From Bryopsis sp. KO-2023 (Eukaryota > Chlorophyta > Ulvophyceae > Bryopsidales > Bryopsidaceae), in assembly GCA_030272585.1 (NCBI GenBank), contig BSYQ01000009.1:1550001-1614000 (forward strand): a stretch of DNA of 64,000 bases, read 5' to 3'. The notes under the pieces are model-generated. The model ran no database searches. It was not told where the DNA came from and saw only the letters and a list, made by a program, of their open reading frames with translations. Below, in pieces: positions 1-8,585 of the stretch (position 1 is its first letter; every line of letters begins with the position of its first letter). Both the position numbers and the translations under genes were made by a program.

Positions 1-545
1 TGCATGCTGAACATGTTTTCGGTTCATCTGCATCTCGAGTTATATCTTGGTATCGGCATATTAAGTTTTCCCTCAGATTTGAACGGTATTTGACAACTTT
101 AAAACCAACTTCTCTTCGGGTTTTCTTTACTCGTTTTCGTTGTGGTATTCATTTCTTGGAAGTGGAAGTGGGACGATATAATGGTGTACCAAGGGAAAAC
201 AGGATTTGTCGGTTGTGTCGGTCCGCGGTGGAAGATGAACGGCATTTTCTTTTTGAATGTCCTTTTTATTCTTCCTTTCGTTCTTTGCATTCAGATGTTT
301 TTCGATGGGCTAATCCCAAGGATCTTTTTAGTAGGGTGCCATCGGGCAAATTAGCTTTAGTTATCAGCAAAATGGCTTCAATACGTTCAGCAGGTTTACA
401 ATCCTAAGGTTTTTGTTTTGTTTTTGTTTTTTTTTTTTGTTTTTCTCTTTCTTTTCTTTCCTTTTTGTCTTTGTTCCAGCATCATAGAGGGTGATGGCTC
501 TCTTTTGCTGTGGGTTGTAATTATGATTATGATAAGAACAAGATT
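1..545 (+). mobile_element. 3' end of a LINE (non-LTR retrotransposon), 5'-truncated by the window edge
   Basis: The frame is open from position 3 to the stop at 405-407. It carries the C-terminal signature of many non-LTR reverse transcriptases: a conserved RCGIHFLEVEVGRY-type block, then a CxxC pair, then EDERHFLFECPFY, the CCHC-like zinc motif at the end of the RT ORF. A T-rich stretch (419-470) and an ATTATGATTATGATAAG-like simple tail follow, as expected of a LINE 3' UTR. Only about 135 codons are visible, so the RT and endonuclease domains cannot be assessed. The 3' boundary near 545 is an estimate from where the simple tail stops. Confidence 0.7.
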
Positions 546-907
546 CGATTGCAAGAACCAACGGTGTTTTCATTTCCAAAAACATCCCAAAGACTGCAAT
601 GTAAACGGGCAGCAGACAACGAGATCACCTGTTCGCAGCACCCGCCCTTGTTTTCAGCGCCGATACAACTCGCGTCACCTCCCAGGGCTCGCAGGACGAA
701 ATCATCGGCACCCATGGCCATTGCGGAAGTATCACATGCTTCCGAGGTGGGTACTTCGCCCGCTTGAACTGCCGCCAGCACACCTGCGATCGCGAATCGA
801 AGGACAGCGTTTCCTTTCCTGCAGAATCCATGTTGAGAAGCACGAGCAAAGGGGCGAGAGCTTGAGGGAACTCACTGGCAAACCATGAACAATGCAAAAG
901 CCGACAT
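527..907 (-). CDS. possible small secreted Cys-rich protein (2 exons), 3' end overlaps the LINE tail
   Basis: An ATG at 907 opens a short exon (907-876, residues MSAFALFMVCQ) ending at a GTGAGT donor. A 57-nt intron ending in CTGCAG leads to 818, where the same frame continues in phase. Together the exons give a typical signal peptide (core FAIAGVLAAVQA) followed by a Cys-containing mature part (ACDT, SCIG, GGCCEQ, LHCS, GSC). The frame stays open to about 527, inside the LINE tail. A stop could also be reached by splicing at 628 to a tiny exon at 593-570. The introns would be shorter than elsewhere in the window. I recognise no family. It could be a real gene whose end was altered by the LINE insertion. 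Confidence 0.33.
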
Positions 908-1084
908 AACGCCTCCTTGAGCTGGGAGTGAACGGTGGCTGGAAGAGTGGCTCGTTTTCTTTTTGATTTATTTCGGTTTAGGGTTCATTTGATGACGACT
1001 GGGTAGGTCGCATTCTTTGGTTTGGTATGATCTTTATATAAGGAATTTTTTTCGTTGCAATAGAGGCGTTATTACACCGGTCCG

Positions 1085-1180
1085 TTTCCTTCGACTGCTA
1101 CGTTTTCTTCCACACCCAGAGATCGAAAAACCTTTACAGAAATGTAACCCTCGTTTAACCCTTCAAACAAATAGTGCCAA
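1085..1180 (-). repeat. split direct repeat A, 3' terminal copy (96 bp)
   Basis: Copy of 1483-1578 marking the 3' end of the element. It is separated from internal repeat B by a 137-bp unique spacer. Confidence 0.85.
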
Positions 1181-1317
1181 TTTCTGCCAAATTGTGCATC
1201 CCAAGCACCACAAAAGTAAATCAAAATATCCCTATTAGCTCTATATAAAAAAACTCCCAAATCCCACCAAAAAATAATCTCCAAAAAGGGAGGGAAGAAC
1301 ACAGTTCCGGGATGGGT

Positions 1318-1483
1318 GAAAAACCGAGTAAAGAAAGACCAACTGAGTGAGCTTAAGAACCCAAACTACTGAGATCCAAAACTCCAAAAGATACCCCTAC
1401 AGACCACCTCAGCAATCAGTCCTTTCAATCGTCCCACCCTAAAACTCCGCAAAAGGAACCGCGCTTCCTGCGGAACCGTAAAT
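1318..1483 (-). repeat. split direct repeat B, internal copy (166 bp)
   Basis: Full-length copy of 5665-5830, fused to internal repeat A at 1483. Confidence 0.85.
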
Positions 1484-1578
1484 TTCCTTCGACTGCTACG
1501 TTTTCTTCCACACCCAGAGATCGAAAAACCTTTACAGAAATGTAACCCTCGTTTAACCCTTCAAACAAATAGTGCCAA
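1483..1578 (-). repeat. split direct repeat A, internal copy (96 bp)
   Basis: Matches 1085-1180. It lies just 3' of the recombinase ORF and abuts internal repeat B with a one-base overlap, forming the B/A junction typical of PAT-like elements. Confidence 0.85.
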
Positions 1579-1613
1579 AAAAACAAAGCACCTAAAAATA
1601 GAACGTTCGTTCG

Positions 1614-4600
1614 TTAAACTGGCGAAAACACCGCCCCCAACTCACGCCGAAGCTGTTCCGCAGGAAGCACCATCCATCCAAAAACACGAAAATCCCAGGG
1701 GGAAGGCTGGCGCTGCCGATTGATATACTGAAAGATTGCCTGAGAAGAAGGCGACCAACCTCCCCAATCACAGAGCTTCGGTAACGGCACAAGTAAATTG
1801 AAGGCGCTGGAAACCCCAGTGCGACGAACTGAGTGATGAGTATGGTCTGAACCATGATCCTTCATCACCCGTGCAAACCAACGCGCTACGCTGCCCGCTG
1901 TTGGAACACTCGGATCACCAGGTAAAAACCAAAACTGCTCCGATTTGTCGTCATGGCCGTCCCAGTCACGCACTCGAAATCCTTCATAGCGATCCAACAC
2001 TGCGACCAGTTCGACAAAACCACGACAGTCGAATCTCCGAACCCTCAAAGTGGCCGAGGTCTGTCCCTTCGCCTTGAAACGCCGTTCTGTAAAAGTTACT
2101 GACGAAGAATCCCACTGATAGTCGCCGACCCGAGTATCAAAACTTGAATCAGCGCGCGAAAAGAATATCACATCCAAAATACAAATCAAATAGGGACGAA
2201 TGCTTTCTGCATCGCTCCCAACCAAACCCTTCTTGGCCCACGACCACAACCAGTCCATGGGAAAGTCCCTGGGCTGTGGTTCCTTAGCTTCCGAAGGGAC
2301 CTTAATAAGCCAAGCTTGCTTGAGCCGAGCCGTCAAGGAGTCATGTGCAGAGAATGCGGATCCGAGCCAACGGTGAACCGTACTAATTGCAGAAAGGTAG
2401 TTGCTCATGGACCTCGGCGCCACTCTCCCTTCATTTCGAAGAAAAAGGATATAGGCGTAAATGCGAACAGAGCGAGCCGGCACACAGCACCAACCCCTCG
2501 ACCTAGCGAAACCGAGCCATTTACGAAAACGCATCCAAATAGATCTCCGACCTCCTGGGCTATTCGATAATGCTAAGTCGCCAAACAGCTCTCTTCGTTC
2601 GACGTTCGACAATTCACCAAATTGAGGTAGCGTCTCGTCGGTCCAATCGACGCATCCCTCCAATTCACCCCATAGCTCCTGAAGCCAGACTTCGTCTTGC
2701 GAATCACGCCCACCATGACATTCCAACGGCCCTGGGGAAATGGTTCGCCCTCTCTGCCCAATGGAGGCAACAGCGGATTCGCCCACGCTGGAACCACCAC
2801 ATACTCCTGAAAGCACTCGAACATCGGACGAAACCAAGGTGCCGACGGCCACAGGGGCATCAAAACGGTGGCAGTTGCTTGAGGTAAGGAGCGCAGCAGG
2901 TCCCCCAACTGCGAAAGCAGACGAATCGGTGGATGGCACCACGCATGTCCCTGACTCCAATCCACGGCACTGAACGCCTCGCTCTCCGCCATCGGATCGC
3001 CCCATTCCGCATTGTAACGGAACACCACTCTGCTCCATTGAGACGCAAACCTGTCGAGATCGAACGGTCCCCACCATCGGCTGAACTGATCCAACCACTT
3101 CCGATTTACCAAATAATCCTCCTCCGAAAGATTCGCTCTCGACAGTTTGTCCGCCCACACATTCTCCTTCGAGGGGATCCACTCTGGCTGCAACGCAATC
3201 TTTCGCGACTCCAGAATGCGGTACAACAACCGTAATGGACCCATCAACCTCGGGCTCCTCGTCGTCATCTTCAACAAGATCGATAACACCACCTGAGAAT
3301 CGGTTACCAAGCGCACAGTCCGGTTCTCCAAGGTCCCATGGAATGCGCGAATCGCTGCCTCCACAGCCCTCAACTCGAGCATATTTATATGCTCGCTTTT
3401 CTCGTCGCTTGACCAAATGCCCCTGGCCAGGACAGGAACGCTTTCCTTTGCCAATGGATCCACCAGGTGGGACCCCCAACCACTCATCGACGCATCTGTA
3501 AAGAGACTGATCGTCGCTGGGACCTTCCAATAAACCGACGATGTGTGACGCTCGTTCATCACACTCCACACCGCCAGATCCTCCTTCGTCTCCGACGATA
3601 GCTCGATCAACGACGCCCAAGTAGCCCCCAGGGTCATATCCCAGAATAGACTCCTGAGATGGTATCTCGCCAACGGAATAGCCAGGCCCAGGCTCTGACA
3701 CCAACCCGCAAACCTCGCCAACCTGCGCTTGGGAACCTTCCTCATTTCCTTTAGTAATCGCGCCTCCCTGTGGATCCGAGCAACCTTCTCCGGCGGCGCA
3801 ATCACCAGGCCCTGCGCCGTATCGATTAGCATGCCCAAATGCCGAAATTGTTGCACCGCCTTCCATTGGCACTTTTTCTCCTTCCAGCGCAACTGTAAAT
3901 CCATCAGTAGGCCTCGAATCAACTCCCCCAACTCGTTCGCTGCCCGCTCGCTGCTCATTGCTCCCGCAAAGTCGTCCAAATAGGGAGATATCGTTGGCGC
4001 TGGGTTGCTCATCCAATACCTCCTCAATCCTGGGGAGGTCGGACATCTCCACCTCGACATCCTTGGCGCTCTGAGAAAGGAAACCACTGCCCTCATCACC
4101 TTCGTGAAAATCGCTGGGGCATTCACGAACCCGAACATCAGAGCTGGGAACTCGTAAGTCACGCCCTCGATGGTCGCACAAAAGAAGCGGACCTCCGACT
4201 CCCGAAACCTGATGTTGAAGTAAGCGTCCTCCAAATCCCAGGCCACGATCCAATCCTGCGGTTGCAGACGAGGGAGAAAAGAACGGAGGGTCTCGTATTT
4301 TACCGATAATTTGCGGCAAAAGGAGTTCACAAACCGAAGATCGACGCACAACCTGTGGCCGACCACGACGTCGTCTACCTTCTTTTCGACCAAGAAAGCG
4401 CGGGACACGTAATCCTTGCAACGCGCTTCCCTCATCGCCCCGCACCGTAAATACCGCTCCTTCAACTCGTTCCAAGCGCCTTTCAAGGCTACTGGAATAC
4501 GCGAGTTGCCATGATGGAACTTCGGCGGCTCGGACGAAATCCAATTGGGAACCACTCCCTGATTGAGCCACGATAGTACCGTCGGATTGGCTCCTATCTC

Positions 4601-4772
4601 GCGCCACGCCTTGAGAGCTCCCCGAATCCGGTTGAACTGAAAATTCCGAGAGTGCACTTTCCGAGTGGGTGTCCCCTGCACCATCATCTCCTGGCTTATC
4701 CTCCTGCACGCGCAACTTTCTCAATTCCTGAGCAATCTCCAGCGCTGCCTTAGAAGCCTTGGTTCTGCCCAT
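1614..4772 (-). CDS. tyrosine recombinase ORF of the YR retrotransposon
   Basis: From the ATG at 4772 (MGRTKASKAALEIAQ) the frame is open for about 1050 codons to 1614. Only the last ~330 residues look like a domain: a core-binding helical part (RSIWMRFRKWLGFARS, then a SAT-like helix around SAISTVHRWLG) and a catalytic part with FFSRADSS, HHSVRRTG (the HxxR box, near 1836) and a Tyr in AIFQYINRQ (near 1726). This is the R-H-R-Y integrase that would insert the circular cDNA. The ~700 upstream codons overlap the RT ORF and have biased Gly/Ser/Val composition. They may be a spacer kept open by constraint, or the recombinase may start internally. Confidence 0.75.
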   Translation of the reverse strand: MGRTKASKAALEIAQELRKLRVQEDKPGDDGAGDTHSESALSEFSVQPDSGSSQGVARDRSQSDGTIVAQSGSGSQLDFVRAAEVPSWQLAYSSSLERRLERVEGAVFTVRGDEGSALQGLRVPRFLGRKEGRRRRGRPQVVRRSSVCELLLPQIIGKIRDPPFFSPSSATAGLDRGLGFGGRLLQHQVSGVGGPLLLCDHRGRDLRVPSSDVRVRECPSDFHEGDEGSGFLSQSAKDVEVEMSDLPRIEEVLDEQPSANDISLFGRLCGSNEQRAGSERVGGVDSRPTDGFTVALEGEKVPMEGGATISAFGHANRYGAGPGDCAAGEGCSDPQGGAITKGNEEGSQAQVGEVCGLVSEPGPGYSVGEIPSQESILGYDPGGYLGVVDRAIVGDEGGSGGVECDERASHIVGLLEGPSDDQSLYRCVDEWLGVPPGGSIGKGKRSCPGQGHLVKRREKRAYKYARVEGCGGSDSRIPWDLGEPDCALGNRFSGGVIDLVEDDDEEPEVDGSITVVVPHSGVAKDCVAARVDPLEGECVGGQTVESESFGGGLFGKSEVVGSVQPMVGTVRSRQVCVSMEQSGVPLQCGMGRSDGGERGVQCRGLESGTCVVPSTDSSAFAVGGPAALLTSSNCHRFDAPVAVGTLVSSDVRVLSGVCGGSSVGESAVASIGQRGRTISPGPLECHGGRDSQDEVWLQELWGELEGCVDWTDETLPQFGELSNVERRELFGDLALSNSPGGRRSIWMRFRKWLGFARSRGWCCVPARSVRIYAYILFLRNEGRVAPRSMSNYLSAISTVHRWLGSAFSAHDSLTARLKQAWLIKVPSEAKEPQPRDFPMDWLWSWAKKGLVGSDAESIRPYLICILDVIFFSRADSSFDTRVGDYQWDSSSVTFTERRFKAKGQTSATLRVRRFDCRGFVELVAVLDRYEGFRVRDWDGHDDKSEQFWFLPGDPSVPTAGSVARWFARVMKDHGSDHTHHSVRRTGVSSAFNLLVPLPKLCDWGGWSPSSQAIFQYINRQRQPSPWDFRVFGWMVLPAEQLRRELGAVFSPV
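2573..4687 (-). CDS. reverse transcriptase-RNase H (with DIRS-type C-terminal methyltransferase-like region)
   Basis: A 704-residue frame beginning at adjacent ATGs (4687, 4684). The RT core shows RLCVDLRFVN, the catalytic AWDLEDAYFNIRF block and YLDDFAG (active-site DD, about residue 240). RNase H follows with LFTDASMSGWG, MLELRAVEAA and LVTDSQ. After it comes a region with PFDLDRFAS, a SAVDWSQG block and CHPP, the arrangement seen after RNase H in DIRS-order elements and often annotated as DAM-like. The role is first-strand synthesis and removal of the RNA template. The frame lies wholly inside the longer recombinase ORF but in another frame, so it needs reinitiation, leaky scanning or frameshifting. 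Confidence 0.85.
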   Translation of the reverse strand: MMVQGTPTRKVHSRNFQFNRIRGALKAWREIGANPTVLSWLNQGVVPNWISSEPPKFHHGNSRIPVALKGAWNELKERYLRCGAMREARCKDYVSRAFLVEKKVDDVVVGHRLCVDLRFVNSFCRKLSVKYETLRSFLPRLQPQDWIVAWDLEDAYFNIRFRESEVRFFCATIEGVTYEFPALMFGFVNAPAIFTKVMRAVVSFLRAPRMSRWRCPTSPGLRRYWMSNPAPTISPYLDDFAGAMSSERAANELGELIRGLLMDLQLRWKEKKCQWKAVQQFRHLGMLIDTAQGLVIAPPEKVARIHREARLLKEMRKVPKRRLARFAGWCQSLGLAIPLARYHLRSLFWDMTLGATWASLIELSSETKEDLAVWSVMNERHTSSVYWKVPATISLFTDASMSGWGSHLVDPLAKESVPVLARGIWSSDEKSEHINMLELRAVEAAIRAFHGTLENRTVRLVTDSQVVLSILLKMTTRSPRLMGPLRLLYRILESRKIALQPEWIPSKENVWADKLSRANLSEEDYLVNRKWLDQFSRWWGPFDLDRFASQWSRVVFRYNAEWGDPMAESEAFSAVDWSQGHAWCHPPIRLLSQLGDLLRSLPQATATVLMPLWPSAPWFRPMFECFQEYVVVPAWANPLLPPLGREGEPFPQGRWNVMVGVIRKTKSGFRSYGVNWRDASIGPTRRYLNLVNCRTSNEESCLAT

Positions 4773-5562
4773 GAGCTCCACCTCTATTACCCAAAGGCTG
4801 AAGGTTGGGGTTCGCTCGACCTCTGCCTCGCTGCGAAAACTGACGACCACCAAAACGACCGCCAGAAAAACCTCCTGAGGAATCTCCTCTGAACCCGCCG
4901 CTCCGCGACGAGCCCTCTGCTTGTCTTTTAAAAACTGCCTTCTGCTGTTGGTCCCTCAGGGACTTCAACGTAGCCTGCGCAGTGTCTCCGACAAAACGCC
5001 CTGACGACGCTGCTAATTTAACCGACGTGGACACCGCCCGAAAAGCCTCCGACAAAGGCGTGTTCACGTGTGCTGCGTGCAAACGGTGTACTTCCAACGT
5101 ATTGGCTGCCAACTCCAAAATTGGCGCGAACGAAGATACAAAAGGTTCCAAAGCCTTCTTTACTGCAGTCCCTTGATCCGAGTGCGCCGCAAATTGAGCA
5201 AACAGGACAAACCAATCAAAAGCAAACGCCACTACAGGCGCCCACGAACTAAACTCAGCAAAGAACCCAGAACGCACACCAAGAGCAGCACCCACGCGAG
5301 CACCCGCTGCTGTGTCCAACACGTCGAAATAATGGCAAAAAATGGCCGCTGCTGGTACCTCTACTGGATTTAGCGCCGCCCGTGGCGGGTCACTGCCTGG
5401 AGCAAGACACAGCTCCTCCAAACTTTCAGCGATCTCCGCCGACCCAGCAAATTTCTTCAAAATCCCGTCCAAACGAGATTGCGGGGAACTCTGCTCTCCT
5501 GACGCTCTCAACAAATCCAGCTGTGCTTGTAACGCAGCAATCTTTTCCTCGACAGTCGGCAT
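4750..5562 (-). CDS. gag-like protein of the YR retrotransposon
   Basis: About 270 residues from the ATG at 5562 (MPTVEEKIAAL). An upstream non-ATG extension is open but unlikely. The N-terminus is a predicted coiled coil, the middle is helical and Ala/Phe-rich, and the C-terminal ~55 residues are rich in Arg-Gly (RSGGFRG, GGRFGGRQF, RGRGR), a likely nucleic-acid-binding tail. No CCHC knuckle is present. Position, basic tail and overlap with the next ORF support the role of a structural nucleocapsid protein. The downstream ORF starts at 4772, so the two overlap by 23 nt in different frames. Confidence 0.65.
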   Translation of the reverse strand: MPTVEEKIAALQAQLDLLRASGEQSSPQSRLDGILKKFAGSAEIAESLEELCLAPGSDPPRAALNPVEVPAAAIFCHYFDVLDTAAGARVGAALGVRSGFFAEFSSWAPVVAFAFDWFVLFAQFAAHSDQGTAVKKALEPFVSSFAPILELAANTLEVHRLHAAHVNTPLSEAFRAVSTSVKLAASSGRFVGDTAQATLKSLRDQQQKAVFKRQAEGSSRSGGFRGDSSGGFSGGRFGGRQFSQRGRGRANPNLQPLGNRGGAHGQNQGF

Positions 5563-5664
5563 CAAAAAAAGGACTAACAATCCAGGGACAAGCCCCACGC
5601 TGGCTGAGCCAGGAATGGTTCGAAACGGTGCACTTCAGGTGCCCGTGAGGGTAAAGATAAAGCA

Positions 5665-5830
5665 GAAAAACCGAGTAAAGAAAGACCAACTGAGTGAGCT
5701 TAAGAACCCAAACTACTGAGATCCAAAACTCCAAAAGATACCCCTACAGACCACCTCAGCAATCAGTCCTTTCAATCGTCCCACCCTAAAACTCCGCAAA
5801 AGGAACCGCGCTTCCTGCGGAACCGTAAAT
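5665..5830 (-). repeat. split direct repeat B, 5' terminal copy (166 bp)
   Basis: Matches 1318-1483 over its full length in the same orientation. It forms the sense-strand 5' end and leader of the element, about 100 bp upstream of the gag start. Confidence 0.85.
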
Positions 5831-6027
5831 ATCTACAAACACTGATTGTCATTCAAAAAGAAAAAACAAAATCACCCCCTCTCATAAGAAATCGAATAAC
5901 TAAAAATCGACGACCGTTCAAGCAAAGCAGAAGCTAGCGAACGGTGCAAAGAAAGAGAAAGCTGTTGCCAGGCCCTTTCCACAACTATCGACGCCCACTA
6001 GTAAAAAAACGCCTAAAAAACACATTT

Positions 6028-6420
6028 TTTAAAGTGTGTATTCATATCGAAAAACTGTGTTTTGTTGTGTATTTTTCGGAAATTGTGTATCTGAACAATT
6101 GTGTAACACAATTTAAATGGTGTATTCTTGACCGCTTTTCGTGTATTTAATTGTGTATTCTAAGGGTTTTAATTGTGTATCTCTGTGTATTTACAGGAAA
6201 TTGTGTATGTTGCTGGTGTCCACGAAAATGTGTATTTATAGTGTGTATTCTTGTGTGCAGCGACGGGAGATATGGTGATCACTCGAAAGTGTGTATTTAA
6301 TTGTGTCTTTCTGTGTAGGTGAACGGGAGATTTGTTGGGCATGGGAAATTGTGTATTCAAGTGTGTATTTATGTGTATGACAACTGGGATAGTGTATTTC
6401 TGTAGTGAAACCGGAGATAT
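6028..6420 (+). repeat. cluster of degenerate TGTGTATT motifs
   Basis: About 17 copies of a (A)TTGTGTAT(T) motif, all in the same orientation, spaced irregularly at roughly 10-40 bp. They are interleaved with a weaker (G/A)CGGGAGATAT-like motif near 6263, 6323 and 6408. A 96-codon minus-strand frame runs through the block (6459-6169) because the motif lacks stops in that frame, but it is repetitive and probably not a gene. Related motifs recur in inverted form at 8330-8353 and 10274-10320, flanking the TRIM insertion. Confidence 0.6.
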
Positions 6421-6917
6421 TCTTTCAAAACAATTTACAAAGATTGAATCCAGAGCCAAAAACCACCACCACCCAACTCACAAGATCCACAACACCCCTG
6501 CTCAAAACTTTTTGAGTCAAAAGCACTCAACAGAGGCGGAACTGGCAAAACTGCAATGACCCTCTAAGACAGAAGCCTCTTCGGATTCCTTAGCTTCCAG
6601 AGCGATTCTAATCGCTCGAATATGGAGGCCCTCCTTTGCCAAGCTTGTGCAAGGACTTGCTGTCAAACAGGGTCATTGGAGGGATCAGCCAATGATCCCC
6701 CCCGCCCCCCTCCTCCACACACACACACATTATCTCCTCTTCTGTTTTCCCATAACATGGTGCTGATTGGTTTCTAGAGCAAACAGTGTTATCGACATAG
6801 CTCGAAACGGTGGGATCGTCCAAGGAGTCGGTGCTAGGGCCGGATGTTTTGGAGTCGGTGGAGGGGATTCCCTCCTTTCGGCCTGGGAGGGGCTTCTCAT
6901 CCTCCATGCAACAGTTG

Positions 6918-8084
6918 TCAAGCTGGGTCATTCGGAACTGAGTTGGCCTTGGAGGCGCCACCTATTCACAAACACAAATGGATAGCGTGAGTACAGCTGC
7001 AACCTTGGGGAAAAGACGAAGGGAATAGTGAACGTACGTCGGGGAAAGACCTTTTCCTTCTACTCACCACAGTAAGCGTTGCAGTGTAAGTTGTACATCC
7101 AACCCAGCCTGTGGCAGCCAGGGTTGGGACAGTAACTAGGTCCAACAGGTTCTCTGGTATTTTGCATTGGCCAGGATTCTGTGCCAATCGCACGACCAAC
7201 CGAATTGTTGGGCTGATTTTTTTTCTAGGGACACTTTTCACCGACCTTTTCACTGGCAGTGTAGGTAGAAACCACACCACACTTCTTTTTTACAGGAAGG
7301 ATTCTCTGATCAGCAAAAAGTTGCGTTGCGTAATAGGACTAAAAAGGCAGGACATCTGCATCAATCTTTTTGTAAGCTTTTTTTATTGAACCCAGCAGAT
7401 TTCACATCAAACAATATTCCAAGTGTACAAGGGACTTGTATGAATGTCTCTCACACACAGAGATATCTCTTCAACTGACCAATTAGGAATAACATACCTC
7501 AGACAACGAAGCAACCGACAAGCTCACTTGTGTTAGAATCCCAGTGGATGATGGCGGCTATTTCTTCGGGGCTTCTCCAATTTTTGAATAGAAGGGGATT
7601 GGAAACAGGAGTATTGACTCGGCATTTACTAGTGATTTTCCCACTGCTTTCACTCCCTGCCTTTCGACTGCTGGTTGCCTGGGCGGCCTCTTTTTCAGCT
7701 TGAAATACAAAAAACAGATTGCTGGGAAGTAAAGAATCACGTTGTGAACATCACCAAAATAGTTGATTAGAACAGAATCTGAGGAAAAACGAGGTAAGGC
7801 TATGGTGCACAACAGTGTGAATTATTTTTTTCAATTTCCCTGGGCCCCTGAAGTGGCCCCAAATTTTGCCAGTCAAATTTTTTTATACCAATACAAAAGT
7901 AGTGTGAAAATACAGAAAAAGAGTCCAACACTCTTACCAAGCCAAGCACACTCCGACCAAGGAAAGGCAGCGATTAAATCTGACGACCCCAGGGTTTCGA
8001 TCTCGGTTGTAGGCCACCCCCCGCCCGTCAGTAAGCATGGTCGCGTGCGTTGGGCGCTTCGTTTTTGATCTCGCGTTCCTCTTC
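6918..8084 (-). CDS. partly resolved gene: membrane protein with a Cys/His-rich C-terminus
   Basis: Four 3' exons join in phase: 7778-7630, 7557-7498, 7212-7068 and 6961-6918, with the stop at 6918-6920. They follow an exon ending at a GTAAGA donor at 7938 whose start I cannot fix. The readable part begins with a hydrophobic segment (NVILYFPAICFLYFKLKK, a membrane span followed by positive charges). It continues through a Ser/Thr-rich linker into a compact YCPNPGCHRLGWMYNLHC block with six Cys and two His, a possible zinc-binding knuckle, and ends CGGASKANSVPNDPA. I recognise no family. The upstream end is ambiguous because two frames look coding between 7938 and 8084. Confidence 0.42.
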
Positions 8085-8328
8085 TAAAAAAAACAAAACT
8101 GAAGAGCACGGTACAACAGCACAGCACTGCGCCCAACCTGTTCACTCAAACTGAGCACGTCCTCACTTCCATCCGCGCTTCTTTTTCTCACGTCCAGCGC
8201 CAACGCCGACGCTTGGGAACCTCGGCCCGCAATCACATCACGCTTGCGATCTGACAAGGAAAAGTACGGCTTATCCAGCAAGATACACAATTTTGTCTTC
8301 ACGAAATCATGGTGAAACGGAAAGCTAC
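8084..8328 (-). CDS. orphan coding-like exon next to the TRIM insertion
   Basis: The frame from 8328 (just after a TTTGTGTGTAG acceptor-like site) to the TAG at 8084-8086 reads like real protein, for example LSDRKRDVIAGRGSQAS and SEQVGRSAVLLYRALQF. Upstream, the frame runs into the TRIM LTR, whose ATG at 8365 would supply an artificial start. It is either a terminal exon whose upstream partner lies beyond the TRIM, or an upstream exon of the 6918-8084 gene joined by a splice I could not resolve. No domain is recognised. Confidence 0.3.
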
Positions 8329-8353
8329 ACACAAATACACACAAATACACAAT

Positions 8354-8584
8354 TGTTCTGTTCATGAGGCTCGATTGATTAGATTAGTCGTGCCAGAAAC
8401 TGGAACAGGACTTAAGGGGCTTTCGCTGTATTAACAATATCCGTTTTCAAGGCTTGTAAGACACACAGTCTCGCTGTGCGAAGTCGGGGGCGTAAGCGCA
8501 CCCCAGCGTGCCGGCCCCCGCGGATCGCTGTGACCATCGACCTGATCTCAACGCGATCAGCAGACATGGAGGAACTCACAGAAT
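8354..8584 (+). repeat. left LTR of the TRIM element
   Basis: 231 bp, begins TG, matches 10043-10273 by eye throughout. If one more A is included, the PBS follows with no gap and the target duplication becomes the 4-bp CAAT. Confidence 0.8.
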
Positions 8585-8585
8585 A

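Larger units (their letters stand above)
1085..5830 (-). mobile_element. complete PAT/Kangaroo-like tyrosine-recombinase (DIRS-order) retrotransposon
   Basis: A 4746-bp element read on the minus strand. In sense order it has: left repeat B (5830-5665), gag-like ORF, overlapping tyrosine recombinase and RT-RNase H ORFs, repeat A (1578-1483) fused directly to a second copy of B (1483-1318), a spacer, and a second copy of A (1180-1085). This A1-ORFs-B1A2-B2 layout, called split direct repeats, is diagnostic of PAT/Ngaro/Kangaroo-type DIRS-order elements, which integrate with a tyrosine recombinase rather than a DDE integrase. The fused B/A junction shares a T with both termini, consistent with recombination of a circular intermediate at a 1-3 nt core. 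No target duplication is visible or expected. Both repeat pairs look identical by eye and all three ORFs are open, so the insertion is young. Confidence 0.85.

Noticed and set aside
6169-6459. A 96-codon minus-strand frame through the TGTGTATT cluster
   Set aside because: Its sequence is the repeated motif translated (NTHxNTQF-like units), explained by the repeat rather than by a gene.
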